From Neoscytalidium dimidiatum (taxonomy: Eukaryota > Ascomycota > Dothideomycetes > Botryosphaeriales > Botryosphaeriaceae), in NCBI GenBank assembly GCA_037367355.1, contig CM074695.1:3844001-3908000 (forward strand): a stretch of 64,000 nucleotides of DNA, read 5' to 3'. The translations under genes and the position numbers were made by a program. Below the pieces are notes generated by a model, which made no database searches, was not told where the DNA came from, and was given only the letters and a program-made list of their open reading frames with translations. Of this stretch, positions 10,901-23,026 are shown one piece after another; positions within the stretch are counted from its first letter, which is position 1; each line of letters opens with the position of its first letter.

Positions 10901-13831
10901 TCAAGTCAGCTGCTCCTGAGTACACTCTCCGCACTCGTATCTGGGCTTCGCTTCGTTCGCAGACTCTGTACCGCACAATTTCCGGTTTCATGAACTACAG
11001 CCGCGCTATCAAGCTCCTCTACCGTGTGGAGAACCCCGAGGTCGTCCAAATGTTCGGTGGTAACTCTGACAAGCTCGAGCGTGAGCTCGAGCGCATGGCT
11101 CGCCGCAAGTATAAGATCTGCGTCTCCATGCAGCGTTACGCCAAGTTTACGAAGGAAGAGAGGGAGAATACAGAGTTCCTTCTCCGCGCGTACCCTGATC
11201 TCCAGATTGCCTATCTTGACGAAGAGCCTCCGGCCAACGAAGGCGAGGATCCTCGTATTTACTCTGCTCTGATTGACGGTCACTCCGAGTTGATGGAGAA
11301 CGGTATGCGTCGTCCCAAGTTCAGGATTCAGCTCTCCGGCAACCCCATTCTCGGCGACGGAAAGTCCGACAACCAGAACCACGCCGTTATCTTCTACCGT
11401 GGCGAGTACATTCAGCTTGTCGACGCTAACCAGGATAACTATCTGGAGGAGTGTCTTAAGATCCGCAGTGTTCTTGCTGAATTTGAGGAGATGACTACTG
11501 ACAACGTATCACCCTACACTCCTGGTCTGCCGCCAACGAACTTCAACCCGGTTGCCATTCTTGGTGCTCGCGAGTACATTTTCTCTGAGAACATCGGTAT
11601 TCTTGGTGACGTCGCTGCCGGAAAGGAACAGACGTTCGGTACTATGTTCGCTCGTACGCTGGCTCAGATTGGTGGCAAGCTCCACTATGGTCACCCCGAT
11701 TTCCTGAACGGTATCTTCATGTGCACACGTGGTGGTGTCTCCAACGCTCAAAAGGGTCTGCACTTGAACGAGGATATTTACGCCGGTATGCGTGCTCTCC
11801 TGCGTGGTGGTAGAATTAAGCACTGCGAGTACTACCAGTGCGGCAAGGGTCGTGATCTTGGTTTTGGCTCCATTCTCAACTTCACAACTAAGATCGGTAC
11901 TGGTATGGGCGAGCAGATGTTATCCCGCGAGTACTACTACCTCGGTACCCAGTTGCCTCTCGACCGCTTCCTCTCGTTCTACTATGCTCACCCGGGTTTC
12001 CACATTAACAACTTGTTCATTATGTTATCGGTGCAGTTCTTCATGTTCACGGTCCTCCACTTAGGTGCGCTGCACCACGAGACAATCGTCTGCAAGTACG
12101 ACAAGAACAAGCCAATCACGGACCCGCTCTACCCCACCGGTTGCGCCAACTTGGAGCCCATTTTCGACTGGGTCACGCGTTGCGTCGTCTCCATTTTCAT
12201 CGTCATTATCATCGCCTTTATTCCCCTCACCGTTCAGGAGCTCACTGAGCGTGGCGCTTGGCGTGCGGCTACCCGTCTGGCAAAGCACTTCTCATCGCTT
12301 TCGCCTATGTTCGAAGTCTTCGTCTGTCAGATTTACGCCAACGCGCTCTACACCAACTTGTCGTTCGGTGGTGCCCGCTATATCGGTACTGGCCGTGGTT
12401 TCGCCACTGCGCGTATCCCCTTCGGTATCTTGTACTCCAGATTTGCCGGTCCTTCCATCTACTTGGGAGCTAGGTCTTTGATGATGTTGCTGTTCGCGAC
12501 GATCACTATTTGGGACGCCTGGTGTATCTACTTCTGGGTCTCCTTGCTCGCTCTCTGCGTTTCGCCGTTCATCTTCAATCCTCACCAGTTCTCCTGGGAC
12601 GACTTCTTCATCGACTACCGCGAGTATCTCAGGTGGCTCTCTCGTGGCAATACCCGTTCGCACAGCGCTTCTTGGATTGGCTACTGCCGTCTGTCCAGAA
12701 CCCGTATCACTGGTTTCAAGAGGAAGGCACTTGGTGACCCGTCTTCGAAGCTCTCTGGAGATGTTCCTCGCGCTAAGTTCACCAATATCTTCTGGAGTGA
12801 AATGGTCGGTCCCTTGGTTCTCGTCCTCATTACTGCAATTCCCTACCTCTTCATGAACGCGCAAACGGGTGTTCAGGATGCCCAGCAGCCGAATGGTGTT
12901 AGCAGCAGTGATCTAAAGGCTACACATTCGATCATTCGTCTGTGCCTCTGCGCGTTTGGCCCTGTCGCTCTCAACGCTGGAGTTGCTGCCATGTTCTTCG
13001 GTATGGCTTGTTGTATGGGCCCTGTCCTGAGTATGTGCTGCAAGAAGTTCGGTGCTGTCTTAGCAGCTATCGCCCACGCTATCGCAGTCATCGGTATTAT
13101 CATCTTCTTTGAGGTCATGTTCTTCTTAGAAGGCTGGAGCTTCTCTAAGGCTCTCTCTGGTCTCATTGCCATGGCTGCCATTCAGCGCTGGTTCTACAAG
13201 CTTATCATTGCATTGGCACTCACTCGCGAATTCAAGTCCGACACTGCCAACATCGCTTGGTGGACTGGCAAGTGGTACACCATGGGTTGGCACACTCTGT
13301 CGCAGCCTGGTCGTGAATTCCTTTGCAAGATTACCGAGCTGGGAATGTTCGCGGGCGACTTCTGTTTGGGCCATCTCCTCCTCTTCATCATGCTGCCCGC
13401 TCTTTGCATTCCTTATGTCGACAAGCTGCACTCGATCATGCTCTTCTGGCTCCGCCCTAGGTACGTTGTATTCTATGCTGAATTTGCTGTCCTGAGACTA
13501 ATCCATCACCAGTCGTCAAATCCGGCCGCCCATTTACTCTCTGAAGCAGACCAAGCTTCGCAAGCGTCGTGTCATCCGCTATGCGATCCTCTACTTCTTC
13601 TTGCTCTTGATCTTCGTCCTGCTCATTGCTGGACCGTTGGTGGCCAGCAGGTTCTTGACGTCGCTGCCATCGCTACCCATGGATCTGATCCAGCCGACGG
13701 GCCTCAACAACAACGACACCAAGGGTACTTCGGAGACGGGTACTGGCGCGGCAGGTGGTGCGGCTGCCACTGGCGACGCGGCGTCGACATCGGGAGCAGC
13801 CAAGCGTCTCATGCTTGCGCGTTCCTACTAA
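7940..13831 (+). CDS. FKS1: 1,3-beta-glucan synthase catalytic subunit
   Basis: Three exons: 7940-8220, 8286-13460, 13513-13831, with introns of 65 and 52 nt; 1924 residues, the usual length. The first exon supplies a Tyr/Gly/Gln/Asp-rich repeat tail (GYYDQ-type units). The conserved [19 protein letters not shown] segment follows the first intron. Two groups of membrane helices flank the large cytosolic GT48 domain. The echinocandin hot-spot 1 region is FLTLSFRDP at about residues 674-682, and the hot-spot 2 region is DWVTRCVV at about 1388-1395. The last exon corrects the C-terminus to [20 protein letters not shown], one more membrane helix and a Thr/Gly/Ala-rich tail. The enzyme uses UDP-glucose to extrude beta-1,3-glucan through the plasma membrane under Rho1 control and is the echinocandin target. 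LCB1 follows on the same strand 571 bp downstream. Confidence 0.98.
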
Positions 13832-14402
13832 ATGGGTTCTGCACGTCTTGGAAATGCATTTTCGTGGCGGCGCTTTCCGGTTTTTAGCGACGTCCCTCCT
13901 GTACAACATTCGAAGCATGACGCTGCATCACAGCTAACGTAATGACTGTAATCTTCTGCTTTGGCAATCATGCATTTCCTTACAAAGTTAGGGGGGCTAC
14001 GTGGGATAGAAACACTCTTTCTTCTTTTCGATCGGTCTAGCTTTTGCAAGGCTGGACGCTTTGCACATACCAACAAAGCATAGGGAGTGGGCTTGGCTTA
14101 AGGTTTTATTTTAGATAGTGAACGTATGCTGTTGGGTTGCTTGTCTACGTTTCCGACCCGTTGTGTGAGTTTTCTGAATATTTCGATGGTTCACAGCAGA
14201 CCAATACGAACGCATTGATGAGCTGCTAAGAATGCTGCTAGTCTGTTGGCTGGGCTTGAATGAGCGGTCGAGACGCGAAGGATCTCGGAGTGTCACGTGC
14301 GTGCATCGATAAGGGCGCGTTCACGGGTGTTCCTGACTCCCTAAGTAAATTGCCTACGACTCCGTGGTCGGTGACGCTCCAACGTAGTTTCAACCACGCA
14401 AC
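13832..14402. other. Intergenic between FKS1 and LCB1
   Basis: Holds the FKS1 3' end and the LCB1 promoter. I see no gene and no strong motif. Confidence 0.6.
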
Positions 14403-16185
14403 ATGGATCTACACGAACTGCAACGATCGGCCTTGGGGCTGATCAACGATGCGCAGACACAATTCCACAAACTCCCCGGTTCGGCTATCATCCTGCGGTA
14501 CATCAAGTCCTCGTACCAGAATGACCCGGTGCGATCCGCCGTCGAGCTCTTCCTGTTCCTGTTCGCCGTCCGCTACCTCCTTGCACCCAAATACTCGACC
14601 CAGAAGCAGAAGGTCGTGCTAACAGAAGATGTACGCTCATGCCTTCTCCATATCGGTGCCTAGGCAGAAAGAATTGACGTCGGGGTTGGTAGGAAATCGA
14701 CGAACTTGTGGACGACTGGTCGCCGGAACCCCTGGTAGCGCCACAGACGGCGCTCGAGGAGCTGGAGAACGAGAAGCGACCTGTGATTGTTGGGTAAGGC
14801 TTTCTGCTCTACCATTCCTAAGGCTTGCATACAGCTGAACCACATTACCTTTCTTTTTTTTTACTTGTGCAGACCTTCAGGACCCAAGACGAAGCTTTCG
14901 AACGGACGGACGGTCACGAACCTCGCGTCGTACAACTTCCACAACTTCCTCGCCAACGAATCGCTCAAGGAGAAGGCCGTCACGACGCTGCGGACGTACG
15001 GCGTCGGGCCATGCGGACCCCCGGGCTTCTACGGGACTCAGGACGTGCACATGAAAACGGAGGCAGACATCGCAGCACACCTCGGGGTTCCGGCGTGCAT
15101 CGTGTACGCGCAGGCGTTCTCGACCATCTCGAGCGTGATCCCGGCCTTCTCGAAGCGTGGTGATATCATCGTGGCGGACAAGGGCGTCAACTTCGCGATC
15201 CGCAAGGGCATTCAGATCTCGCGCAGTACGGTACGCTGGTTCGAGCACAATGACATGGAGGACTTGGAAAAAGTTCTGGCGAAGACGGTCAAGGAGCAGG
15301 CAAGGAAGCCGCTCACAAGGCGCTTCATCATCACGGAGGGATTATTTGAGAACTTTGGCGATATGGCTGATCTACCTAAGCTGGTGCGGCTTCGCTCTTG
15401 CATGATTGTTGCCGGATACGTGTGACTAACATGGAATTCACGCAGATCGAACTCAAGCTCAAGTACAAGTTCCGCCTGATCCTCGACGAGACGTGGTCTT
15501 ACGGCGTGCTGGGACGCACTGGTCGCGGTCTTACAGAGCACCAGAATGTGGACGCCACCGAGGTTGACATGATCATCGGTTCGCTGGCTGGTCCCTTGTG
15601 CGCGGGCGGTGGCTTCTGCGCCGGCTCGGACGAGGTGGTGGAGCACCAGCGCATTTCGGCGGCGGCGTACACGTTTTCGGCCGCTCTGCCTGCTATCCTA
15701 TCGACGACGGCGAGCGAGACGATCAGCCTGCTGCAGGAGAGTCCCGAACTACTGGTGCAGCTGCGCGAGAACATCAAGGCCATGCGCGCTCAGCTTGATC
15801 CTCGCAGTGATTGGGTCAGGTGCTCAAGCGCGCCTGAGAACCCGATGATGCTGTTGGCGCTGAAACCGGAGGTGGTGGCTGCGAAGAACCTAAGCCCGGA
15901 AGACCAGGAGTTCCTGCTGCAGGAGGTGGTCGACGAGGTACGTGACGCGTGCAATGCGGGAATGGTTGAACTCTACTAAAGCCTTTGCCGCAGTGCCTAT
16001 CTAACGGGGTACTTATCACACGTCTCAAGGCGATGCCCGCAGCGGTTGGGTCCAACGAAAAGCCATGGTTGCCGCAGCCAGCGCTCAAGGTGTGCGTGAC
16101 GGCGGGCCTGACGAAGAAGGAGATCGAGAAGGCGGGCGTCGTCATCAGACACGCAGTCACCAAGATTATGACGAAGAAGCGATGA
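14403..16185 (+). CDS. LCB1: Serine palmitoyltransferase subunit 1
   Basis: Five exons: 14403-14630, 14693-14793, 14873-15383, 15446-15937, 15994-16185; introns of 62, 79, 62 and 56 nt; 507 residues. This is the non-catalytic partner of LCB2 in the ER enzyme that condenses serine with palmitoyl-CoA, the first step of sphingolipid synthesis. An N-terminal membrane helix ([15 protein letters not shown]) is followed by the alpha-oxoamine synthase fold, with [30 protein letters not shown] and [16 protein letters not shown]. The Cys in [11 protein letters not shown] matches human SPTLC1 C133, which lies near the shared active site. The PLP-binding lysine motif of LCB2 is absent, as expected for LCB1. 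Each intron is needed to avoid a stop or frame break, and the joins restore family motifs such as [13 protein letters not shown]. Confidence 0.96.
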
Positions 16186-17714
16186 GTTCGTACTGCCCGG
16201 CTGATGTCCGCCTTGCCGTGCGTCATGTATTAAGATGTATATTTTAGTAGCTCGGTATAGACGATTGTAATAGCTAATGGAATCAAATGGCGTTCTCTGC
16301 AGCTTTCGTCTCCGCGTCGGATCTTCTGCTGGACCATCGAAGTCATTTCTTTTTCTGTGCGCTACAGAGGGCAAAGGATGGGTTCGGGAGTGGTGGGGCT
16401 TTTGGCGCATGCGGATCAGAGCCGTCGGGCGATCAGCGAAAGCTTGGCCGCGGAGGTGCGGAGACTGGCGCAGGCAAATCACAGCCGGCAACGCGCAGGC
16501 GTGGCCAAGCAGGACGGAGGACGGACATGCATGCAAGTTTGCTCACAGCAGCAGCGGAATCTCGATTGCAGGGATGAGACCTGCTCGGACGCCGGATGTT
16601 GGATGTTCGCCAGGCCTCGGCGACTGCCACAGCTCCAGCACCGAGCCCGAGCAGGGAGCCAGCTGTTTTGGTACGTTGCGCCGCTAACCAGCCATGCCCG
16701 CCAGCCACCACCAGCACAGCAGCTTGTTGTTTTGCGCGCCTTAGCCTTAGCCCAGCCATCTCACAATCCTAACACGAAACCACACTTCGGCCCTACGTCA
16801 CCCCACTCTCAATTCTGCAATTGTCGCGAAACCTCTTCACCGAGTTCTTCGTTCCTTGAACTCTTCCAAAACACTCATTTTACGCACGTCGGACGGGCAA
16901 AGCTCACATCACAGAGACCTCCACCCAGCTCTTGAGCTCTCTTGATCCTTCCCCTCCCCAATTCCTCGGCTTCCAGCCGCGGTTCCGCTTCCGATAACCA
17001 TCCACTCGCTTCCATCGCAACCCGACGACCTGGCTCAGCAAACAAGAAAGCAAGCAAAGCAGGCAAAAGCCCGCAAGGCACCCGACCGACTCCCGGTCAA
17101 CCAACCAGCCAGCCTTGCCATCTTACCGCAACATTCGAGCCCTCCGCACGTCGCCGCAGCAGCCTTTTTTTTTTTTTTTCCCTCCTTGCAACGAGTAGAA
17201 CGTCCGCGCATTCCGGGCTCATTCTCGAACCGCAACCTCGAAGCTTTTCCAGCCATTCCCACCCGTTCCGCAGCTCCCCGCACTCGCGCACCTACGATCC
17301 TATTTCCAAGGTTGTAAGCAACAGACCACCTTTTTGCGCGCAATTCCGGACAGCTGCAGCCCTGGAGATTCCTTGAATAAGCGGCACGACTAGGCTTCCA
17401 CGAGGTGGGTGCGCAACAAAAACACAAGGCAAGAAAAGACAAGCGCCTGGGTCACAGTCAAAGACGCAGACCTTGGGGACAGTGGGAGGAGAGAAGCATT
17501 GCGCACGACGGGCATACTTGCAATTGGGTAAGAGAAAGGCCTAGCGCCCAGCGGAGTAAAGAGCGCGAACGAAGGCGGACAGCACGATTATTATTACGGC
17601 AGGACGACGCTGCTGGGAAAACGTTTTCTGAACTCAGCGGTTCACATACTTTCGCGTGAAGAGAGTGCAGATCTTTGAGCCGCAAGAGACTGGAAGTCGT
17701 TCGGAGAGGACAAG
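16186..17714. other. Intergenic and long CT-rich leader
   Basis: After LCB1 the sequence has no credible gene. From about 16780 to 17400 it becomes C/T-rich with a run of about 15 T near 17165-17180, consistent with promoter and 5' leader of the membrane-protein gene starting at 17715. Confidence 0.55.
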
Positions 17715-18421
17715 ATGGCTCGCTCGGTGGTATCGCGCGCCGTGGTGGTGCGCGAGAAGTACTACTGGCCGGACGCCCAGCTCAACCTCTGGACCATCAT
17801 CATGCTGGCGACGGCAGGCTTGCTGATCGGCGTGTACGCGACCTTCATATCCATCCAGAATAGGTTCCGCGTGGGGATTCCTTGGTAAGGCTCTACCTTG
17901 CCCGTCTCGCTGCTCTCTCGAGCGACCTCGTGCGCATAACGGATGAGGTATAAATTGTTCGCTGACCTGCCACAGGCTCTTCCCCTTCGGCATCACGGTC
18001 GGCGGCTTGACTATCGTGTTCATCGTCATTGAAATAATCCTTATCGCGAACAGGCGCCTCATGCCGAGCATCATGATCCTCGGTAGCTTCATTCTCATCG
18101 TGCTGTACATCACGGGAATCATCGAGACGGGCATCCAGCTCTTTGGCTCCAGCTCGGACGTCAATGGGGTGTGTCAGCGGTACGTCGACAACAACGAGCA
18201 GTTTGGCCCCAGCGTCAATACGTTGGCATGGCTGGAGCAGGATAGCATCTGTAAGTTTTATTCACGCGCTCAATTCAGAGAGGGTTTGGAAAGGTGAACT
18301 GATGAAGAGACTAGGCGCGCAATGGCAAGCTACGTTCGCTTTCTGGATCATCGGCACCGTCTTCCTGATTTGGATGATAGTCATGGCGCTCATGGTCAAC
18401 CAAAATCAGTACGAGTACTGA
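17715..18421 (+). CDS. Conserved four-helix membrane protein, unknown function
   Basis: Three exons: 17715-17884, 17976-18250, 18315-18421; introns of 91 and 64 nt; 183 residues. It starts MARSVVSRAVVVREKYYWPD. Four hydrophobic segments are clear: LWTIIMLATAGLLIGVYATF, WLFPFGITVGGLTIVFIVIE, SIMILGSFILIVLYITGIIE and ATFAFWIIGTVFLIWMIVMA. The long loop between helices 3 and 4 contains two Cys (VCQRY and DSICAQW) that could pair on the luminal or outer side, so the layout is tetraspan-like. The splice joins are strong (GTAAGG, GTAAGT donors) and each restores the hydrophobic pattern. I do not recognise a named family and give no function. There is no signal peptide; both ends are predicted on the same side. 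Confidence 0.85.
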
Positions 18422-20992
18422 CCAACTCCGCACGATGCGGTGAGACGGCGGGAGGGCAGGTCCTCCTTCTTCAGCGCTTCTTCGTCAATGTTCAAACTTA
18501 TTGCTGTTCATTGCTTCTCATTCTTGTTTTCGCGCGCATAAATTCCCCGGTATGTTTTTCGACGAGTAATTTGATGTCTGACGGACTGCTACGAGTTTTC
18601 TTTTCTTTTTGTCTTTCCCCATTCCTGGATGTGGTTGTTCCTCTGGGGTCGCTTGGCTTTCCTTTGAATGGCACGGTGCACTGTGAGCGTACGCAGTAGC
18701 AGCACTTGGGTTGAGGGAGCCATTCTGAAGAGAAATGGAGAGATGCGTCTGGAGTCTTTGATGTTTTGCTTTTCACCATGTTGCCTCTGGCTCGTGCAAG
18801 GAAGTGAGACAAGATGGCTGGAAGATTGTAGGATGAGTACAGATGCTTGCAAGATGCCCCAATGGAGAGACTGAGGATGAAGCGATATCGGTTGGCGCTG
18901 CGACTGGGTATCTCTCGCGGAGGCAGAGGACTCGACTTGTTGCATGATTGCTGCTGCGGGCGGGCCTGCAGCAGTACTGAGGAAAGGGGTTTGTCGAACG
19001 GTAGATAATCAATTCAATGATTTGCTTCAAGCTTGCCACTTCCTGAGGGATATGGACGTCTTTATGAGGGCTTGGCACACCTTGAGGCGTGTACATGCAT
19101 GCAGTTGGTGCGAGTGCCCCCAGCCGGCTGCAGCCTCTCTCCCTGCACGGCCGAGCCATATGTGCTTTGATAGGCTTCAATGTGCGGAAATTGACCTTTT
19201 AGTTGGTGCTTGTACACGCGCTGACTCGAATTGGTGACATCACACTGGTCGCAAAAGTGTTGGACTCGGAGCTTCACCTTCCGTCACTTCGCTGCAGCTC
19301 TGTCGCCGTGGGGTCAATTTGCATCAGTGTTCGATTTTGTAGTGAGTAATTTTGCGGGGGAAAGTGTCTTGAGGAGATTGGGAGAAGGAACGATCCCGAT
19401 AGCAATTACTGCAGAAAAATACCATGTGGCCGATCGAAAAATCCAATGATTGGAACCCGCGGGGATCTGGCATGTGAAAGCGACCCGGCGTCAAGGCAGC
19501 AGTGCGCGAGCTGGCCGCTGTCGCGTTCTGCGGCGCGTCCCTCACGCGTGCCAATGACGTCGCGCTCGCCTTTTCCGACAGCAATCACCTCGTTCAGCCA
19601 GAACTCCAACGGCCTCCATCCCTGCTTTCTGCACCCAGGGAAACTGCCAGGCCAAACTACTAGCGCCGTTCGCCCATGCAGGGTCCAGCCTCGTGCACCC
19701 GGCGACGCCATTTCCCCTCCCTACATAAACCCCCCCCCCCCCCCCTCTCCTACCACCAACTCCTCTTTTTCTTTTCCTACACAAGTCTCTTTGCCTTCGG
19801 GCTTAGATGAGGGAGGACAGGGTAGTAACTACGCTGCAGGCTTTACTATCCTCCTCCCTCAGCCGCAGGCCTCGCTTGGCAATGCCGAGCACCCCCAGTA
19901 GCAGCATGTCACCGCACGGTGAGCCCTTCGGGGCTTGTCGTCGAGCAGGCTGCTGCTGGGGTGGGCCAGCGGGGTGGTGGCGGGTCAAAAAAGAAAAGAA
20001 AAAAAAAGAGGTACGGACGTAGCCTCTCTAAAGAAGGCGTGGTCAGTGGTCCTACCAGCTAATTGCGAAAGCAGGCAGCTGCTAGGAGCTCAGTGTTCGA
20101 GGCACTGGGTGGGTAAAAGGAGGCCTGTGGTCTCTTTTTTTTTCTTTAGATAACTCTTCTCAGATAGTAATCCATGGTGTTGTCCGTCCAACTCTTTTGA
20201 TTTCGATGTTGTGACTTGCGCTACCTGTTAGTTGACCTGCCTTAGCTCACTTGAACGTACTTTACTGTGTCACTGTGACAGGGAAGATTTAGTGTTGCCA
20301 CTTGCAAAGCCGCACTGCCAACTACCACCGAGCACAGCTTAGAGCGGCTTAACCTCCACGTGGTGGTGTTGTCTCTGAGGCTTTGGTCGATCGGTCGCAT
20401 GCTCGTTTGCGCGATGGAGCCATATCACTACGTCATCCGCCAACTTAGGGCGGCTTTTGTGGGATAATTGAGGCTACATACAGAATGCATATCATTTTTT
20501 TGTTGGCGGAATGAGGCACCAAAATCTCACTTTGAGGCGTTGGTTACAGAAGATGCAGCAGACTCTGTACCAGTACTCGCGACCCACTGCCGACCCCGAA
20601 CCATGGAAGTCATCCGGCAACAACCACACCTACCGCCCGTTATACCCAGACAATCGGCTTCTGAGAGGGGCCATACTTCCGTCTACATGATTTTCTGCGG
20701 TTCAGCACCCTCACCCCGTGGTAGCCTCTTGCGCTCTCAGCCTGAAGTTCTCATGGAAGGTCCAAACTCTCAGCACAGAGCAAATATATAAGAACAGTGT
20801 AGCTGCCAATGCAAGTGAATGCTCCCATCACAACACTGCTCTCAAAAATCCGGATTTCTCTCTCCCCAACCGATCGTAAAGGCCCAAGCCAAACTCACCA
20901 CTTCCTCCACCCAACTGACCCTGTCAGTCACACATACCTTTCCACCCACAGACAAACCACGACAACAAACGCCCAGCACCAACCCCAAAAAA
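18422..20992. other. Gene-poor intergenic region with homopolymers
   Basis: About 2.6 kb without a supported gene. It contains a run of 16 C at 19730-19745 and A/T runs near 19987-20007 and 20137-20146. The last 300 bases are the promoter of the gene at 20993. Confidence 0.55.
20785..20792 (+). promoter_or_regulatory. Likely TATA box
   Basis: TATATAAG lies about 200 bp upstream of the ATG at 20993. It is followed by a C/A-rich leader, which ends in an A-run directly before the ATG. Confidence 0.4.
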
Positions 20993-21988
20993 ATGCCCAC
21001 CACCTTCACGAGGTACAACGGCTACGGCTCCTGGGCCCTCGAGCGCACCAAGCCTCATTTCCGCACCGCGCGCTGCCCCATCACCGGCACCCTGACCTAC
21101 ACGCGCGCCACCATCGACGACAGCCCGTTCGTCCCGCCCAAGGACGCCACCGCGACGAACACCGGCTTCGTCGCGCGCTACAAGGCCGCCGTGCTGCTGC
21201 ACATGCTCAAGCAGCCGTCTTCAGCCTCAGTCTCCGCCCCTGTCTCCGCTCCCGCCTCGTCGCCCCCGTCGTCGCCTTCTGGGCCTGTTCCTGGAACGGA
21301 GGATGAAGAGGACCTGATTGATCTGACGGATTATCCGGCAACGGCGACGACGACGACGATGCCTTCGTCTGCTCTGCGCGTCTTCTCTGATCCCGGCGCG
21401 TCCGTTCCCGCGTCTCCTTGGTCTCCGCCGCCATCGGAGGGGCTCTCCGAAGCGTTCATGGAAGGGGGTGAGAAGGGACGCGAGGCTTGCGGTGAGGGTG
21501 AAGAGAGCGACGGCCTTGAGTCGGAAGAGGATCTTGACGGGTCCCTGGAGTTTAGGAGGCTTGCGAGGCCGTTTTGGGGGACGCAGTATGATGTCAGCTC
21601 TGACGGCAATGAGAGGTGGGTTGAGGAAGAGGAGGAGGAGGAGGAGGAGGAGGTCGAAGAGGAAGTCAAAGAGGAAGTCGAAGAGGAAGTCGGAGAGGGA
21701 GTCGAAGAGGGCATTGGGTGGGCGGAGTACAAGGAAGAGGGAGAAGGTGGTGAAGAATTTAGCATCCCAATCGACCCGAATGATTACTTCGACCCGCCCC
21801 AGCCCTCCGACTGCACATTGCCTTGCAACTATATCCCTAGTGGTGTCTCACCCACGGAGCGTGCGGTGGAGGAGAGATTATGGAAGGAGTGGAAGGAGGG
21901 AAAGAAGGAGCAGTGGGACTGGGCCTTCCGGCGCTCTCAGCGCCCGAAACAGGAGGTGGTGCAGGCGCTCGGGGCGTGGCAGGTGTGA
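20993..21988 (+). CDS. Acidic orphan protein
   Basis: A single exon of 331 residues. The start at 20993 (MPTTFTRYNGYGSWALERTK) follows an A-rich context and a TATA box; earlier in-frame codons lie in the leader. The first 75 residues are structured-looking (CPITGTLTYTRATIDDSPFV, then FVARYKAAVLLHMLKQ). The middle is Ser/Pro/Ala-rich. Residues about 205-245 are an almost pure Glu/Val run encoded by GAG/GAA repeats at 21625-21715. The C-terminus is Trp-rich and charged (ERLWKEWKEGKKEQWDWAF). The codon pattern and a full-length frame support a real gene. I recognise no domain; the acidic tract suggests a nuclear or chromatin-associated protein, but that is a guess. Confidence 0.65.
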   Translation: MPTTFTRYNGYGSWALERTKPHFRTARCPITGTLTYTRATIDDSPFVPPKDATATNTGFVARYKAAVLLHMLKQPSSASVSAPVSAPASSPPSSPSGPVPGTEDEEDLIDLTDYPATATTTTMPSSALRVFSDPGASVPASPWSPPPSEGLSEAFMEGGEKGREACGEGEESDGLESEEDLDGSLEFRRLARPFWGTQYDVSSDGNERWVEEEEEEEEEEVEEEVKEEVEEEVGEGVEEGIGWAEYKEEGEGGEEFSIPIDPNDYFDPPQPSDCTLPCNYIPSGVSPTERAVEERLWKEWKEGKKEQWDWAFRRSQRPKQEVVQALGAWQV

Positions 21989-23026
21989 TACGCCTTTGTT
22001 TATCACTGAATATATTTTCCTTTTGTTCTTTTCCGGTCTTTGGATTCACTGCGGAGTAAGAGCTTGTTCCTGCACAGTTATTACGATAATCACTACTCTT
22101 CCCGTCCCCGCAAGCCCCATCACGTAGATGCATACTGCCAAGTTCGATATCCGTTTCTCTCTAGAGAGGCAATTCGATACTTCCATAATTACGCTCCGCG
22201 TTCAAATATGCCTTTCAAACCCACACGCTCCCATTGGGCAGCTTCCATTTGTGAAATGTATCCATATGTATAGCTTTGTAGTCGAGATTGAATACTCACG
22301 ACTAAGTCAGCATGGCTCATAATCCCTGGCTACGGAATCATACGTGCTGGTCGAAGCAATACTAATCATAAGTAAGAAGCGGACTTGTACGATCCGTCCC
22401 TTTCCCGCGGATTTATGAATGGCGAGATGAACACGACAGAGGCAAGAGTTTGACCGCCTTTGACTCCAGTCCACACGAATGGGTGGAAATTGCTCTCGGA
22501 TATTGCAACATGAGGGTGAAATTTACGGGCATTTTACTCGCCTGGATGCTGATTTTTTTATCATTCGTTTCATGAGTCAACACATTCTTTCTTCCCCTGA
22601 CGATATGGAAAGTCAACGTCGGCACCCGAAGCGTTATGGCTGTCAACAGCCCGTTCGAACGTAGGTCGTATAAAACGCAAACAACGAAACAGGAACAACC
22701 TCAAAAAACCACGAACATATCTATCTTGATTGCATTCCTGTCTGTGCTCAATGTGCTTCCTGGACACGCACGAAACTACCCCGCAATATCTCTTCCGGCA
22801 TGATCTTCTCTCGTCTTACTCTTCAGCCGTTTTACTAATGCATTTTAGGAATCCAAGAGCCAAACCCCCCCCCCAACAACCCTTTTGGCCGCTTGGCCTC
22901 CGACGTCAATATCAACCCCGCATATCCCCCTAATACACACCGTACCACTCACGCCTTCAGCCAAATGTATATGTTATCCACAGTAATTCCGGGGAGGAAA
23001 ATAAGAACACCCACGCTCCTCTCTTT
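21989..23026. other. Intergenic, no gene seen
   Basis: About 1 kb between the convergent ends of the acidic orphan and SEC14. It is lower in GC than its flanks and has no supported coding frame. Confidence 0.55.
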
